Source: Whitmania pigra (lineage: Eukaryota; Annelida; Clitellata; Hirudinida; Haemopidae). From it: 64,000 bases of DNA. Below, one piece after another: positions 46,365-60,014 of this stretch. Under the pieces are notes generated by a model. It saw only the letters and a program-made list of their open reading frames with translations. It did no database searches and was not told the DNA's origin. The stretch is taken from positions 1,541,001 through 1,605,000 of the forward strand of contig JAJTWR010000278.1 in the NCBI GenBank assembly GCA_021613335.1, written 5' to 3'. Both the position numbers and the translations under genes were made by a program. The stretch's first letter is position 1. Each line of letters opens with the position of its first letter.

Positions 46365-46625
46365 TGGAGTCCGCAAATAAGCAAGTTAACTAATAAGTTT
46401 ATTAGAGCAAGTATTCAGTTAACGGAACTGAATAACAGAAGTTAAGTGTTTAAGGAATTGAGGTACTTAAGGATGCAAATGGATATTTGAGCTTCTGAGT
46501 TCTCTTGATTGTCACTGTTTGTCAGGTGATTAGCGATAATGCTTTCTACAGCATTAATTGAGATACCACGTGCACGATAAAGATACCAAATATAAAATTA
46601 ATTATTTTAGCGATATAAACTTAAT
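46365..46625 (+). repeat. Dispersed hAT-related fragment, plus copy
   Basis: Inverted relative to 32,211-32,490, with which it shares most of its length. It ends about 30 bases before the terminal repeat of the Tc1-like element. Confidence 0.75.
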
Positions 46626-46899
46626 TAATTTTCAAAAACTGCGTATACAACAATACAGTCCGGACGGATACCTCATAGTCTTCAGATAACTCGTTAAATA
46701 TAAGTTTAATATTACTCAATTTTGTACATAATATTTCTTTATTGTAGACAAAACATCCAGCAAAATTTCAAAGAAACTAAAATGTAGATCTTGTAAAATA
46801 TGCAAAATAGCATTTAAGGGCCGTTTGAAAACGTTGAGGACATCTTTTACTTATATCCAATATTATAGACTTGAAATTTTTCATAGTTAACCAAAATGC

Positions 46900-47987
46900 G
46901 GTGACCCGTCATAACAGCCCGGCGACAGAATAGCCCCGACAAAACAGCCCCGTCAAAATAGCACGGCGTCAAAATAGCTCAAGACAAAATAGCCCCGACA
47001 AAACCGCCCCGACAAAACAGCCCCGTCGAAACAGCCCGGCGTCAAAATAGCCCAGGACAGAAAAATCCCGTCAAAATGGCCCAGTCAAAATAGCCCCGAC
47101 AAAATAGCCCGGCGACAACATAGCCCAGGACAAAACAACCCGGCGACAAAATAGCTCGGCGACATAATAGCCCCGTCAAAATAGCCCCATGATAACTCCA
47201 TGTCAAAGTATTTTTTAAAAATGTTGTGAAACTGAATCAAAATTTAATTCGAAATTAGTGGCTTGAATGCTTTGATCGTTTTGAGTATTGTTTGTTGTTA
47301 TTATTGTTCTCCAGAAGTTTAATTTGCATAGTCTTGCTTATTCAAATTTGTATCTGGCTTACAAATTTGTGTTGACATTATCCTGCTCACAAGTTGCTTG
47401 TGAGGGGTCGTTTTCAAAATTGAAATACGTTTTGAACAGATTAAGAAATTTTCTGAACCAGTCAATTCTACGATCATTCATGCTGATGTCTTGTGAGAAA
47501 GACTCTTTTCCAAGAATCAATAACAATGAAATCATTGATGTTTTAGCATCGACTAGTGAAACGATGAAAAAGCTGTTATAATAGTTAATAGTGGATAGAA
47601 ATTTTAGACTCTAGTGTTTCTTATGTTTAAGTTGATCAAAGTAGGAGTTAAATAAAAGTTCCCGGGCCGGTTTTTTAAGCCAGTCCGACCCTGGTGACAG
47701 GGCTGTTTTGACGGGGCTATTTTGTCGCCGGGCTATTTTGTCGCCGGGTTGTTTTGTCCTGGGCTATTTTGTCGCCGGGCTATTTTGTCGGGGCTATTTT
47801 GACGGGGCCATTTTGACGGGATTTTCCCGTCCTGGGCTATTTTGACGCCGGGCTGTTTCGACGGGGCTGTTTTGTCGGGGCGGTTTTGTCGGGGCTGTTT
47901 TGTCTTGAGCTATTTTGACGCCGGGCTGTTTTGACGGGGCTGTTTTGTCGGGGCTATTCTGTCGCCGGGCTGTTATGACGGGGTGCC
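46900..47987. mobile_element. Foldback element with about 290-bp arms of short subterminal repeats
   Basis: Both arms are built from AAAATAGCCCCGTC / AAAACAGCCCGGCGAC-like units of about 15-18 bases, in opposite orientation: left 46,900-47,195, right 47,698-47,987. Outer ends read GGTGACCCGTCATAACAGCC on the left and, reverse-complemented, GGCACCCCGTCATAACAGCC on the right. CCAAAATGC flanks both sides (46,891-46,899 and 47,988-47,996), so the target duplication is 8-9 bases. Copy 1 of the Tc1-like element keeps the uninterrupted site (AACCAAAATGCACTTTATGC, 34,304). Long arms plus a 9-base duplication suit a Mutator-type foldback; 8 bases would suit hAT. Confidence 0.85.
47215..47693 (+). mobile_element. 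hAT transposase C-terminal fragment nested in the foldback element
   Basis: The plus strand at 47,330-47,581 encodes a hAT dimerisation domain: LAYSNLYLAYKFVLTLSCSQ, then ACEGSFSKLKYVLNRLRNFL and LRSFMLMSCEKD, ending at TAA. Downstream, 47,681-47,693 read on the minus strand is CAGGGTCGGACTGG, a hAT-type terminal repeat. The fragment is therefore the 3' part of a hAT element ending at 47,693, inside the foldback element. The left hAT end is not visible, so it is 5'-truncated or deleted. Confidence 0.8.
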
Positions 47988-48892
47988 CCAAAATGCACTT
48001 TATGCAAATATTATCGATATATAAACTCAAAAAGTGTAAAAAAGTAATTTGAAGTCTATAAAATTACTATTTTATAAATAATAATGGCTTGAGGACAAGA
48101 AGAAGGGGCAGATTGAGGCCTTCAAACAAGCAAATTATTCAAAGAGCTCAATCAATCCAAGACCGTCGTCTGAAACTACGTAAAGGCTTCTGAGGAATAT
48201 GGAGCAATTATATGACCAGGAATTAAAGGAATATGATCATGGGTGACCCTAGAAACTGACAATTAGTTTGTAGAGACTCCTCGTGAGAAAGGCTTCTACA
48301 GGTAAATCTTCAAAAAATCAAATTAAAAATAAACTTGATTTAAGAATTTATAAAAGTGCAGTTTGTTTATTAGTTTGTTATTTGAGTAATAGTGGTATGT
48401 TATCACATGAAAAAGATTAAAGATTCCAGGAACAGAAATTTGAAAGTTATGAGTTGGCCAGCCTGTTCCCAGACTTAAATTTTATAGAAATGTCTGAGGA
48501 ATGTTGTCAAAACTGCTTTGCAACAATGGAAGGCAGTGCCACTCCAATTTTTGACCCGAAAAACGCCAATAGGAGTGCCTGGAAAGAACTGGACAAAAAC
48601 CTTAATATAATCAACGAATAACAGATGTTTTAATGTTATTGAAAATACATTAAACATTATTTCTTATGAATAAGTTTTTTTTCATGTTTTCCATAATGTT
48701 TTAGTCATTTTTAGATGATTTGAAAGCATCTTTATTGGACTCTCCGAAATCAGGTTTTTGGAATTTCAAAATTAATGCATGAACATATTTTGACGAAAAT
48801 TTAAGAGATAATCAAAAATATATAAAATATTAAAATTTCCCCACAATCAAATTTTTCTTAATCACGAAATAATGGTTTCCGTCCTGACTGTA

Positions 48893-51535
48893 TATCGTAG
48901 TTATATAGTATGACATACTTACCACAGTACAGCCTTTATGGAAAACGTAACATAAAAACTTCATTCAAATTAAACATGCATGTAGTATATCAGCACTCAG
49001 TTTCAGCGGTCAGCCACATATCCACACTTATTAAGTTCGATTCCATAAATTGGATCTCCTGTCACGAAACACATTCACATTTTATATCTCTGCTGATGCA
49101 TTCTTGTTCAATACTGATTAAAGAAAGGTTGGTCAGTCGTCTTTGTAACAATACAAGCGCAAGAAATGTGACTAGGCTAATGCCAACCGCCCAGCCGTCA
49201 CACCCCCGTATACCATCCTGTAATTTTTGTAAAAAGAAGAAATTTTTCAAGAAAGGAAATGACGCTGCTAGTTTTGGCAAAGTAATGGTAATTGAAAAAT
49301 AATTAATAAATAGTGATTTTAAATTGATGTTAATTATGTAAAAATAAGATTGCTTTCGATGTCTTATCAATAATTCCGATTCTCATAAAATACGTGTTTT
49401 TCAAAATTGAGAATAAACTGATTTAATAAGCAATTAAAGCAAGTAATTTTTAAATTAAAAAAATGAAAATGTACTACATTCTAGCTTCAGTTTTAACGGG
49501 TCAAAAATATTCGTAGAATGATATTCATAGACACGTTGTTGTTTTGGAGAAAATTTTAACTCAGTTGATCCTGAAACATTTATTAGCTTCAATGAGGAAT
49601 CAACTCATCTTTTGATGATTTCAGCATAACGTTAAAAATAAATAATGTTAATATTTAAAAGTAAGCAGATATTATCATTCAATGAATTTATTAAAAAAAA
49701 ACCTGGAAAGCTTTAAATTGTCACCATTTGAATCAGCATTTTATAGATTAATCTCAAACCACAGCAAATATAAAATTAAAAATATCTACTTAAAGCCCTA
49801 TCCTAATCCTAAAATAGATTTAATACCATCAATTGTTATATATGCCAATGCACAATATTATAAATATACCGTATTATATAATTTGCAATTCGTAGCGAGT
49901 CGAAACAAATTAAGTTAATCAATTTTGAGATATTTAAACTAGTTTGAATATTTGGTTACAATAATAAGGTAAAAATAATTTGGTTAGCAAGGTGTTTATT
50001 AAAAGCGAGAAAAATAATAAATATGAAAATATTGACTAGTTTGTATTTGTTGAAAATGTGCTTAGGAATTCATGTAAGTTGTGATCAAGTGCAAATATGT
50101 GGACCACTTGTGTCATATTCAAGAATATCTTCAGTCCCACACCAACCTACCTTTGCTTCACTCAAACACTGACGTCACTTACTACTTGAATATGTATGAA
50201 ATATAAGTTATGGTAATTATAATAAATAAATTAAAGTATAATATAAGTTGGCATTTTTTTTAAAAGATAATGTTTATTTTATAATATTTGGATAGGCTGG
50301 TAAGTAGGCGCTTGCTTACACTTAGTACATTTACATTACCAGTACATTTGATCACTTTAATTACTTGTCCAGCCAAAATACAGCTGAGTTAATTCTGCTT
50401 GTTTCACAAGTTAGTTATTGTTTTGTATGAAGAGTGATTGTACAAATACATCAACGAGTTTACAAACAATATTAGTGGGTTGAGAAGTTATTGAAATGCC
50501 GAAACAATGCAAGTTCAATTTGTTGGACCTGTTTCATACCTGAGTCCAGAAAATAAGAAAAAGACATGGCAAGACGCATACAAGCTTGATATTACAAGGC
50601 CTCGTCATCGTAACCACAAATTGTTGAATAATATTTATAATTTAATAATATTCATAATTGTTATTTAAATAATTTTTAATGTTATTTATAATGACTTTAT
50701 TGGTATTAAGATTTGTTAAAATGAATTCAACCCGTAGACTCGGGATGCTGATGTAAGAATTCTGAGAGAAATTCAAATATGAATAATTTTATCGTGAGTC
50801 ATGTGAATGGATTATAATTGCCTTAACATAACCCGTATTACTACTAATAATTCAGTTAAATTAAGTAAAGTTATAAATGTTTATCATGATGAGATGATTT
50901 AAATATTCTTAAGTTCATCCTTGATATTCACGTGCACCAACTTCAGTGATGTCAAATAAAAGTTCAAACATTTTCTATAAAATTTATTGTTAGTCACCGT
51001 GCAAAATGATTGAAATGTAGTTAATTTACTTAAGTTCGCTTAATTATGCTAATTTATTTTTTGTAAATTGGCTCCAATATCATGTGATCATGAAAACTGG
51101 TTCCAAACGACTTAATTTTTTTTGTTACGTCTTTTAACATGTTTGAAATTAGTTATAACCTTTGTTAACCCTAATTAAACATATTATCTGAACAAATATG
51201 CCACTCCCGTTGCATGCTAAATAAACTAAAATCAAAAGAAATACTAAATATATGAATAGAAACATAATAAAAAATAAATAATTAAATAATAAAATCTTCC
51301 GTAAAAGTAAAGACATTTGTGTTCATCAGTTTTAACATATTCCTCGTAGCAGCAAAGAAATGATATCCGTACAAGGTGTTGCATTTAGGCGCCTCCTCTA
51401 CAGGTAATCGTAATTAATTAACAGGTACCTGCTCAGGTAAGCCAAGGTGTATCAAACTACTTGAACAAGCACTTGTGTCAACAGAGCAAACATAACCTCG
51501 ATTAAACTCCGCAACGTTGATGGCGGTTCCATCTC
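48893..51535. other. AT-rich intergenic DNA, no gene recognised
   Basis: A 130-codon open frame at 48,910-49,302 ends in a Lys-rich stretch (NFCKKKKFFKKGNDAASFGK) and has no family I recognise. Nothing else exon-like is seen. The segment separates the transposon block from the RBM46-like promoter. Confidence 0.5.
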
Positions 51536-51821
51536 ATTTGCATAAATACTGTGGCATTTGATTGGCTCGAGATGTGTCATATTCCAGTCACTTTATGCTA
51601 ATCAAGTGCTTTCCATCAACAACATTATGGAGACAACAACAACAACAACAGCAGCAGCAAGATATGACAGGTATGACGAAGATACTCAAGAGAGTATGCA
51701 AATAGTGGCAGAGTAGGTCTTAAAGTTCACTTGTGTCCCTCAATGCATGAATTACAAATGCATATTAAATATCAGGAAATTCGCGACTATATAAGCCAAT
51801 GTTCGCCTAATCATCATTCTA
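51536..51821 (+). promoter_or_regulatory. TATA promoter with POU octamers, RBM46-like gene
   Basis: TATATAA lies at 51,788-51,794, and a TCA-type initiator follows about 30 bases on (near 51,821). Upstream are two perfect octamers in opposite orientation, ATTTGCAT at 51,536-51,543 and ATGCAAAT at 51,696-51,703, plus an AAATGCATATTAAAT at 51,757-51,771. A non-coding first exon probably runs from about 51,821 to the donor CTG|GTGAGA at 51,934. It joins after the acceptor TTTTTTTTCAG ending at 52,145. Confidence 0.6.
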
Positions 51822-52205
51822 GAGATTGCTTGAGTTATCGATGTCGACGATTTGTGATTGACCCTCAATTGATCGATTTTTGATTTCTCTGATTTTAACT
51901 TTTGATTGTTAAATTTAATTTCCTCATTTGGCTGGTGAGATTCTTATTCATTTAATTGCTTTCATCATTTTTTTGTTTATTGTTTTGACTCGCAATATGC
52001 TTAATGTTTAAAAGTCTCTTTTTTCTTCTAATCAGATAGAAACAATTAAGTTTTCATATTCTGTAAAATGTTTTGCATTAATAAGCATCAACTTCATTCA
52101 TTTTTTTAAAAATAACGTAAATTATATCGAATAATTTTTTTTCAGATCAGCAAATTGCGTGCCACATAAAATTACGTTGAGGATTTATAACAGAAAATTC
52201 AAGAA

Positions 52206-55200
52206 ATGTCAGAAGTCATTGAAATTGTTGAGTCATCCGATCCAGTCAACAAAACAACGGAATCAAACGGGGAACATGGACAAACCAACAGCCTCGTGAG
52301 GAGTGAAGCGATTGAGAAACTCCTCAACAGGACTGGGTATCCACTTCTGCAAGAGAATGGACAACGCAGGTATGGTCCTCCAACAGACTGGAAAGGAGAC
52401 ATCCCAGGGAGAGGATGCGAAGTTTTCGTCGGAAAAGTGAGTTTTTCTTTGGAGTGATTCTTTATTTATTGAGTCAACAAACTTGATATATTTAAGACGA
52501 AAATTAGTTTAGCGGGTGTATTTGAAATGTTTTGGTTAAAATCACTTTAGTGAATAAATTTAAAATATTTATGAAGGAAATTATTTTCATATTTCATAAG
52601 ACATATTTCTTTTTAATATCAATCCTTCAATTGACTAGTTTGATTCTTTACCTTTCATTATATTTTCTTCAGGTGTCATTATCGCCTAATTTTTTATTAT
52701 TATTACAAATATTATTATAAATATTATTATTTTGTATTAAATTGTTATTCTAATTCTTATTCGCTTTTTCCTTTCAACCAAAGTATCCTCTTGACAATCT
52801 TTTACAATCTCTGGTGATAAATTGTTATTGTTAATGCTGTTTATTTTTTTTTATTTGATGTTGTTTTGAGTTCGTGAATAATTGCTGTGATTCAAGAATT
52901 AATTAAGTGCGACAGGAAGTAACAAATATTGTCCTTCTTGTAATTTCTCAATTGCTTAAAGATCCTAAAAGCTTATTTGAGTTTGGAATTATATAAACTT
53001 GTAGTAATTAAGTCAATGTTATTCTAAAAATGTAATTTTCAATAAAATGATGAAGGTGATCTCACATGATCGGATGGTTAAAACCTCTCTCGATAATGGC
53101 AGCACTGATTCAAATCATGTTGTAAGAGCATCTTCCTAGTTACCTGGTTTTGTAATTGGTATTAACGAATAACAACAACAACAAACAAAACTTAATAATT
53201 CAACTTTTGTGACGGTGTTGGTACTCGAATTGCCTCCTTGAATTGCGAAAGTTCACATTTTAACCTGTGTGCGATGTTTGTTGCGCTGATAAGGTTTATG
53301 AATATTGAGGCTGTTGTATTTTCAAATTTATTTCGATTGAGCTCTTTAGTAGTACAATCTCCGTTTTAGAAATTTTATCACGCGGCGGTCTTGATGATGC
53401 ACTTAATTACAATAGTATTAGCGACAAGAGTAATAACTGTCCTTTCTTAAATAATTTTAAAAGCAAATTAAAAATCACTAATTTTAAAATATCAAATTGC
53501 TCTCCAAAGATTCCGAGAGACTGCTACGAGGACGAACTGATTCCAGTCTTGGAGAAGGCAGGACAGTTGTACGAGTGTAGAATCATGGTGGACTTCGAGA
53601 AGGGAAACAGAGGCTTCTGCTTTGCAACTTACTCCAACAAAGAAGAAGCGAAGAAGGCCGTGAAGCACTTGAATAACTACGAGATCAGGGACAGAAGGTA
53701 CATCGGCATTTGTCTGAGCGTGGACAATTGTCGCCTCTTCGTCGGAGGAATTCCATTGGACAAGAAGGAGGCTGACGTCACCAAAGAGATGGCACACGTG
53801 AGCATCAATAACTTATATGATTTCCTACAGGTATTTGGAACGATAGAGGTGCTGATAATGATCGTCTCAGGTATCAGAGGGAGTCGTAAAATCAATCGTT
53901 TACCCGAGCATCGCCGACAAAAGCAAGAATCGCGGTTTTGCCTTCGTTGAGTACGAAAACCACAAAGCAGCTGCAGTTGCAAGAAGGAAACTCATGCCTG
54001 GAAAAATCCTTCTCTGGGGGCAACAGGTGGCCGTTGATTGGGCAGAACCTGAGGTCGAAGTCGACGAGGAAATCATGAGCAAGGTCTCTTTTAGTGCTAT
54101 TAAAAGAAATACATGTAAAAAGTTAAATGAAAATAATTGTTTAATTAATGTTATTATTATGGTATTAGTTACTACGATTAATTTCATATAAATGTCATTG
54201 AATTAATGCAGGAACTGCATTATTTTATTATTTATGAAAGAAGTTGTAATTAATTTATGAAATCATGAAAATGACAATAACGGTTAATAGTTGTGCATAG
54301 TATCAGAGAAAACAAGTTAATGAAATAATAAATAACCAAATTACGAAAAGCAATGAAAGTGAAAAGTATTAATTAATTATAATATCCTCTCCAGGTGAAA
54401 ATCCTCTACGTACGCAACTTGATGACATCCACAACTGAGGAGACGATCCTGAAAGCATTCCAAGAGGTCACTGGTTCACCTGATGCCATCGAAAAGGTCA
54501 AAAAACTTAAGGATTTTGCATTCGTTCATTTCAAGGAACGAGAGGAAGCAATTAAAGCCATGAACCAATTGAATGGTTAATTTTAAAAATTTATCATAAT
54601 TTATTAATTGCAGACAATTAGCGGCTAATTAAATTTACGTAATGATTAATTAACGACTAAGTTTTAGAACTTATTAACTGTCATTAAATCAGTTCTACTG
54701 TATTAATCAGCAAACGGTTAATATTAATGAGATTATTATTTCATTCTTTCGAACACCGTTGTGATCACCGTCGTGATAATCGTGATTATCATGATTCGTT
54801 TGATTACGCAATGGACTTTAATCTGTAACACGACATCAACATCAACAATAATAAAATAACAATAACTATAATAATAAATAACATAATAATAATTTATATA
54901 GCAAAAATATTAACAATTAAAAATGTTATTGTATTCAGATACCGTGTTGGATGGTTCAAATATTGTGGTTGTTCTCGCTAAACCTCCCAATAAGGATTCA
55001 CATTCAAATAAAACTCCTAAGGTTGTTATAATTTATTTAATTATTTATTTTATAAAATATTTACTTTATTATTTGTTCACTTTATAATAAATTTATTTTA
55101 TTTTTTAGTCGTTTACAATTTTAATTCATTTACTAAGACGCAACTCATTTTAATAGCTTATGTTTCATTTTGCATCTTTTATGCTTGTCTACTTATTAAT

Positions 55201-55393
55201 TATTTACTTTCAAAGGTTGTTTTGACTGGTCCTAACTTCTACCCTCAACTCCCCTTCATTCCACCCGCTTTCTGCCCATTCCCAACTCAAATGGGGAGGC
55301 CAACGATGAACAAGTACTTACATACTATTAATTAACATAATTATTATTATTATTATTGTTATTATTATTATTAAACATATTATTATTATTATC

Positions 55394-55424
<31 letters not shown>

Positions 55425-57330
55425 ATTATTTGATTACGTCACTCCAAGGGTCAACGGAACAGCGTTCAAGTCCGACGTCATCATCCAAAGTTTTCCAACC
55501 ATCAAAAACAAGAACAACCCTGGAGCCAGGAAGGCAGGTGGAATGTCAAGGTCTTACGGAGGAAACTGCAAGAATGTGAGTGACTCTCATTGGTTGGAAA
55601 TGTTGCACCGAATTTTAAGGTGACGTCAACGAAATGGAAAGGGTTTTATTCCCTGGTGGCGCACCGTACATTTTCTGTTTACTGTGTGCGTACATTTAAC
55701 TGTACTTAGAAGTTGCTTTAGAAATTCTTGGCGGTGTTTACAAATGATATGTTAATGAGCTTAATGCGACTGAAATGCGATCAGGAACGTGACGATCGAA
55801 TATAGCGGACTTTTATGCAAATTTTAACTAATTAATTATTCATGACCACAATTAATTAGTTATTCATGACAACAATGCACACTTAGAGATGATTGGGAAC
55901 TGAGAAGATAATTGTATTCAACTAATTATCTCCTAATTTATTTTCAAACAAAATATTCAAATGTATTTCATTTTATTTAAATATTATTTTCAGTGCTTTC
56001 ATTATGTTATTGCTTCATGTAATAACATTTATTCGACTATTTTGTACCTAAAAAATGTATTATTAAATAATATTTTTATTCTTTTTTTTTAAACGTCAAT
56101 TAATTTTCAGGGTCAATTATTTGACCTTCGCCCAGGCACTGAGTTAGTACCTCTCAACCCCCACACATTGAAACCAATCCACGTGAGCAAATCACCTGTT
56201 CAGGTGAGTGTTTGTTAACCATTTAAATGACATTCGCATCAATTAAATATTGGTTTGGTTGCATTTAAAATAAAACGAAATTAACTTAAAAGTACAAATA
56301 ATATTTAATTAGTCTGCCTTGCTGCTAAAAAATATTGTTTCAAAATTATATAATAATTGGAATACTATTAGATAAAATTTGTATTATATTAAATTCTTAC
56401 GTAATTATTAAAATTATTTAAAATCCAATTAAATGATAGGCTCTTGAAGAATTATGCCAGAGGAATGGTTGGGAAATGCCGGTGTATCATTTGCATTCTG
56501 CTGTCATACATGGAGACCAATTATTCACTTATAAGGTTGTTAATAGTTATTAATTATTAATAGTGTATAATAAAATTAGTTAAATAATAATTAATTAATT
56601 ATTTAATACTGACAAAATTCTTAATGAACATCTTATAATTAAGGGCCCTTGTTGATAAACCTTAATTCATAAATTTACTGCCATCTAGAGAGTATTTTCT
56701 AAAAGTTATTGCACATATTTTAATTTTATTTCCACTATTAATGCTGTAATTGCTACTGTTATTATTGTTATTTTATTATTATTAGTAGTAGTAATATTAT
56801 TATTATTGTTATTATTATTTAAAAAAATCAATTAATACTATTTTGTTGTTGACCATTATATTAATGTTAGTAAGGTTAATAATGGTATTATTAATAATAT
56901 CTTAATTTTAATCATTCTGATATAAATTAATCAAACAAAAATAAACATAAACATGTTAATATGAATATAAATATAAATATGAATATAAATATGAATGTGA
57001 ATGTAAATATCGAATGCAGGTTTTCATTCCAAACGTGTCGCCAGCCTCGTTCGTTCCCCCAAAGTTGTGCAGATCAGTTGACGATGCCAAGAAGATTGCT
57101 GCCGAATTTGTTCTTTTCAACCTCGGTGTTTCGGTGGCTGGTGAGTAATGTTGATAATGATGACATTGGCGACGATGATGATAATGATGATGATGATAGT
57201 GATGATGATGATGGTGATGATGATGATGGCAATAGTAGTGACGATTCATGTGTTTGCTTAAAATGTTCCTTATTTATAATTTGTAATTACAGGAAATCCT
57301 GCATTCCAAATGGGCGAATATTGCTTCTGA
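52206..57330 (+). CDS. RBM46/A1CF/RBM47-family RNA-binding protein
   Basis: Eleven coding exons: 52206-52436, 53510-53797, 53871-54083, 54395-54575, 54939-55021, 55216-55313, 55449-55575, 56111-56203, 56440-56535, 57020-57140, 57293-57330. All phases agree; 522 residues, near the 530-590 usual for the family. The N-terminus has the family phrase [13 protein letters not shown], then [17 protein letters not shown]1 (72-148) has VFVGKI and [11 protein letters not shown]2 (150-230) has LFVGGI and [11 protein letters not shown]3 (245-320) has LYVRNL and [18 protein letters not shown] between RRM2 and RRM3 is diagnostic. A Pro-rich linker leads to a C-terminal dsRBD-like domain at about 438-510 ([36 protein letters not shown]). 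The mammalian relatives act in C-to-U editing (A1CF, RBM47) and germ-cell mRNA control (RBM46). Protostomes often have one member, so I do not choose among the names. Intron 2 is only 73 bases. Confidence 0.95.
53051..53186 (+). mobile_element. tRNA-like SINE candidate in intron 1 of the RBM46-like gene
   Basis: TGATCGGATGGTTA at 53,067-53,080 matches an A box and GATTCAAATC at 53,107-53,116 a B box. An AAC tail follows at 53,168-53,186. The boxes are closer together than usual and no second copy is seen, so this is tentative. Confidence 0.4.
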
Positions 57331-59529
<2,199 letters not shown>

Positions 59530-60014
59530 TCAGAAGCTGAGATCCCTGTTGTGGTGCATGTGGTGGTAGGGCATGCCCACCCTGGCCTCTCCATTCAGCC
59601 TGCCCAAAGGTCCGCCGTTGTTCTGGTTGGCCGACCTGCCCCCAATGACCGAGGACTCCCCGCTGCTGTCGTTGAGGGGGTCGTGGAATCTGCCGCCTTC
59701 GTCGTCCATGTACTTGTCGAGGGATCTGCGTCGCGCGTTCATGAAAAAGTTGGCAACCGTTGAAACTTTCAGACCCAGTTGATCCGCTATCGTCGCCTGC
59801 ATCTCTTTGTTCGGACGCCTCGTTTCCCTGAAGATCGCCAAGAGGGTCCTTCGTTGGATGTCCGTGAAGACCAGGCGCGGTTTCTTGTGAGACGACGACG
59901 AACAACTCTCTGGTCTGTTGTTGTTGTTGTTGTTGTTGTTGCTGTTGCTGTTGTTGCTGTTTCCGTTCGATTGTTGCTGCTGTTGTATGACCTCGTGTTC
60001 CCTCACCTTGCAGG
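59530..60014 (-). CDS. ONECUT homeobox transcription factor, last exon (partial)
   Basis: The minus-strand exon begins after an acceptor (CACGACAG) at 60,015, with a TGCTAATCAC branch-like site upstream, and ends at TGA 59,532-59,530. It opens with the conserved post-CUT residues (A)CKVREHE, equivalent to ACKRKEQE of vertebrate ONECUT. It continues through a Gln/Asn-rich linker to a homeodomain at 59,883-59,710 (RLVFTDIQRRTLLAIF, STVANFFMNARRRS). Phe48 and Met50 of the homeodomain recognition helix are the ONECUT hallmark. About 55 further residues follow, ending HHMHHNRDLSF. These factors bind DNA through the CUT domain plus homeodomain and act in neural and endodermal differentiation. The CUT domain should lie in an upstream exon at higher coordinates. 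I do not find it before 64,000, so the intron is at least 4 kb. Confidence 0.95.

Larger units (their letters stand above)
46657..48890 (+). mobile_element. Tc1/Tc3-like transposon, copy 2, with both ends and a nested insertion
   Basis: The left end reads CAGTCCGGACGGATACC at 46,657-46,673. The right end, reverse-complemented, reads CAGTCAGGACGGAAACC (48,890-48,874), matching at 15 of 17 positions. Each is flanked by TA, the target used by Tc1/mariner. Removing the insertion at about 46,900-47,987 leaves roughly 1.15 kb, normal for this group. Transposase scraps are the helix-turn-helix start (48,085-48,190, QIEAFKQANYS) and the DDE end (48,437-48,600, NLKVMSWPA, QWKAVPLQF). There are many stops and a large internal deletion between 48,420 and 48,435. 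The element is dead. Confidence 0.85.

Noticed and set aside
47794..48030. Open frame of repeated Gln/Asn/Ser/Pro/Lys units
   Set aside because: It is the right arm of the foldback element read through its short repeats.
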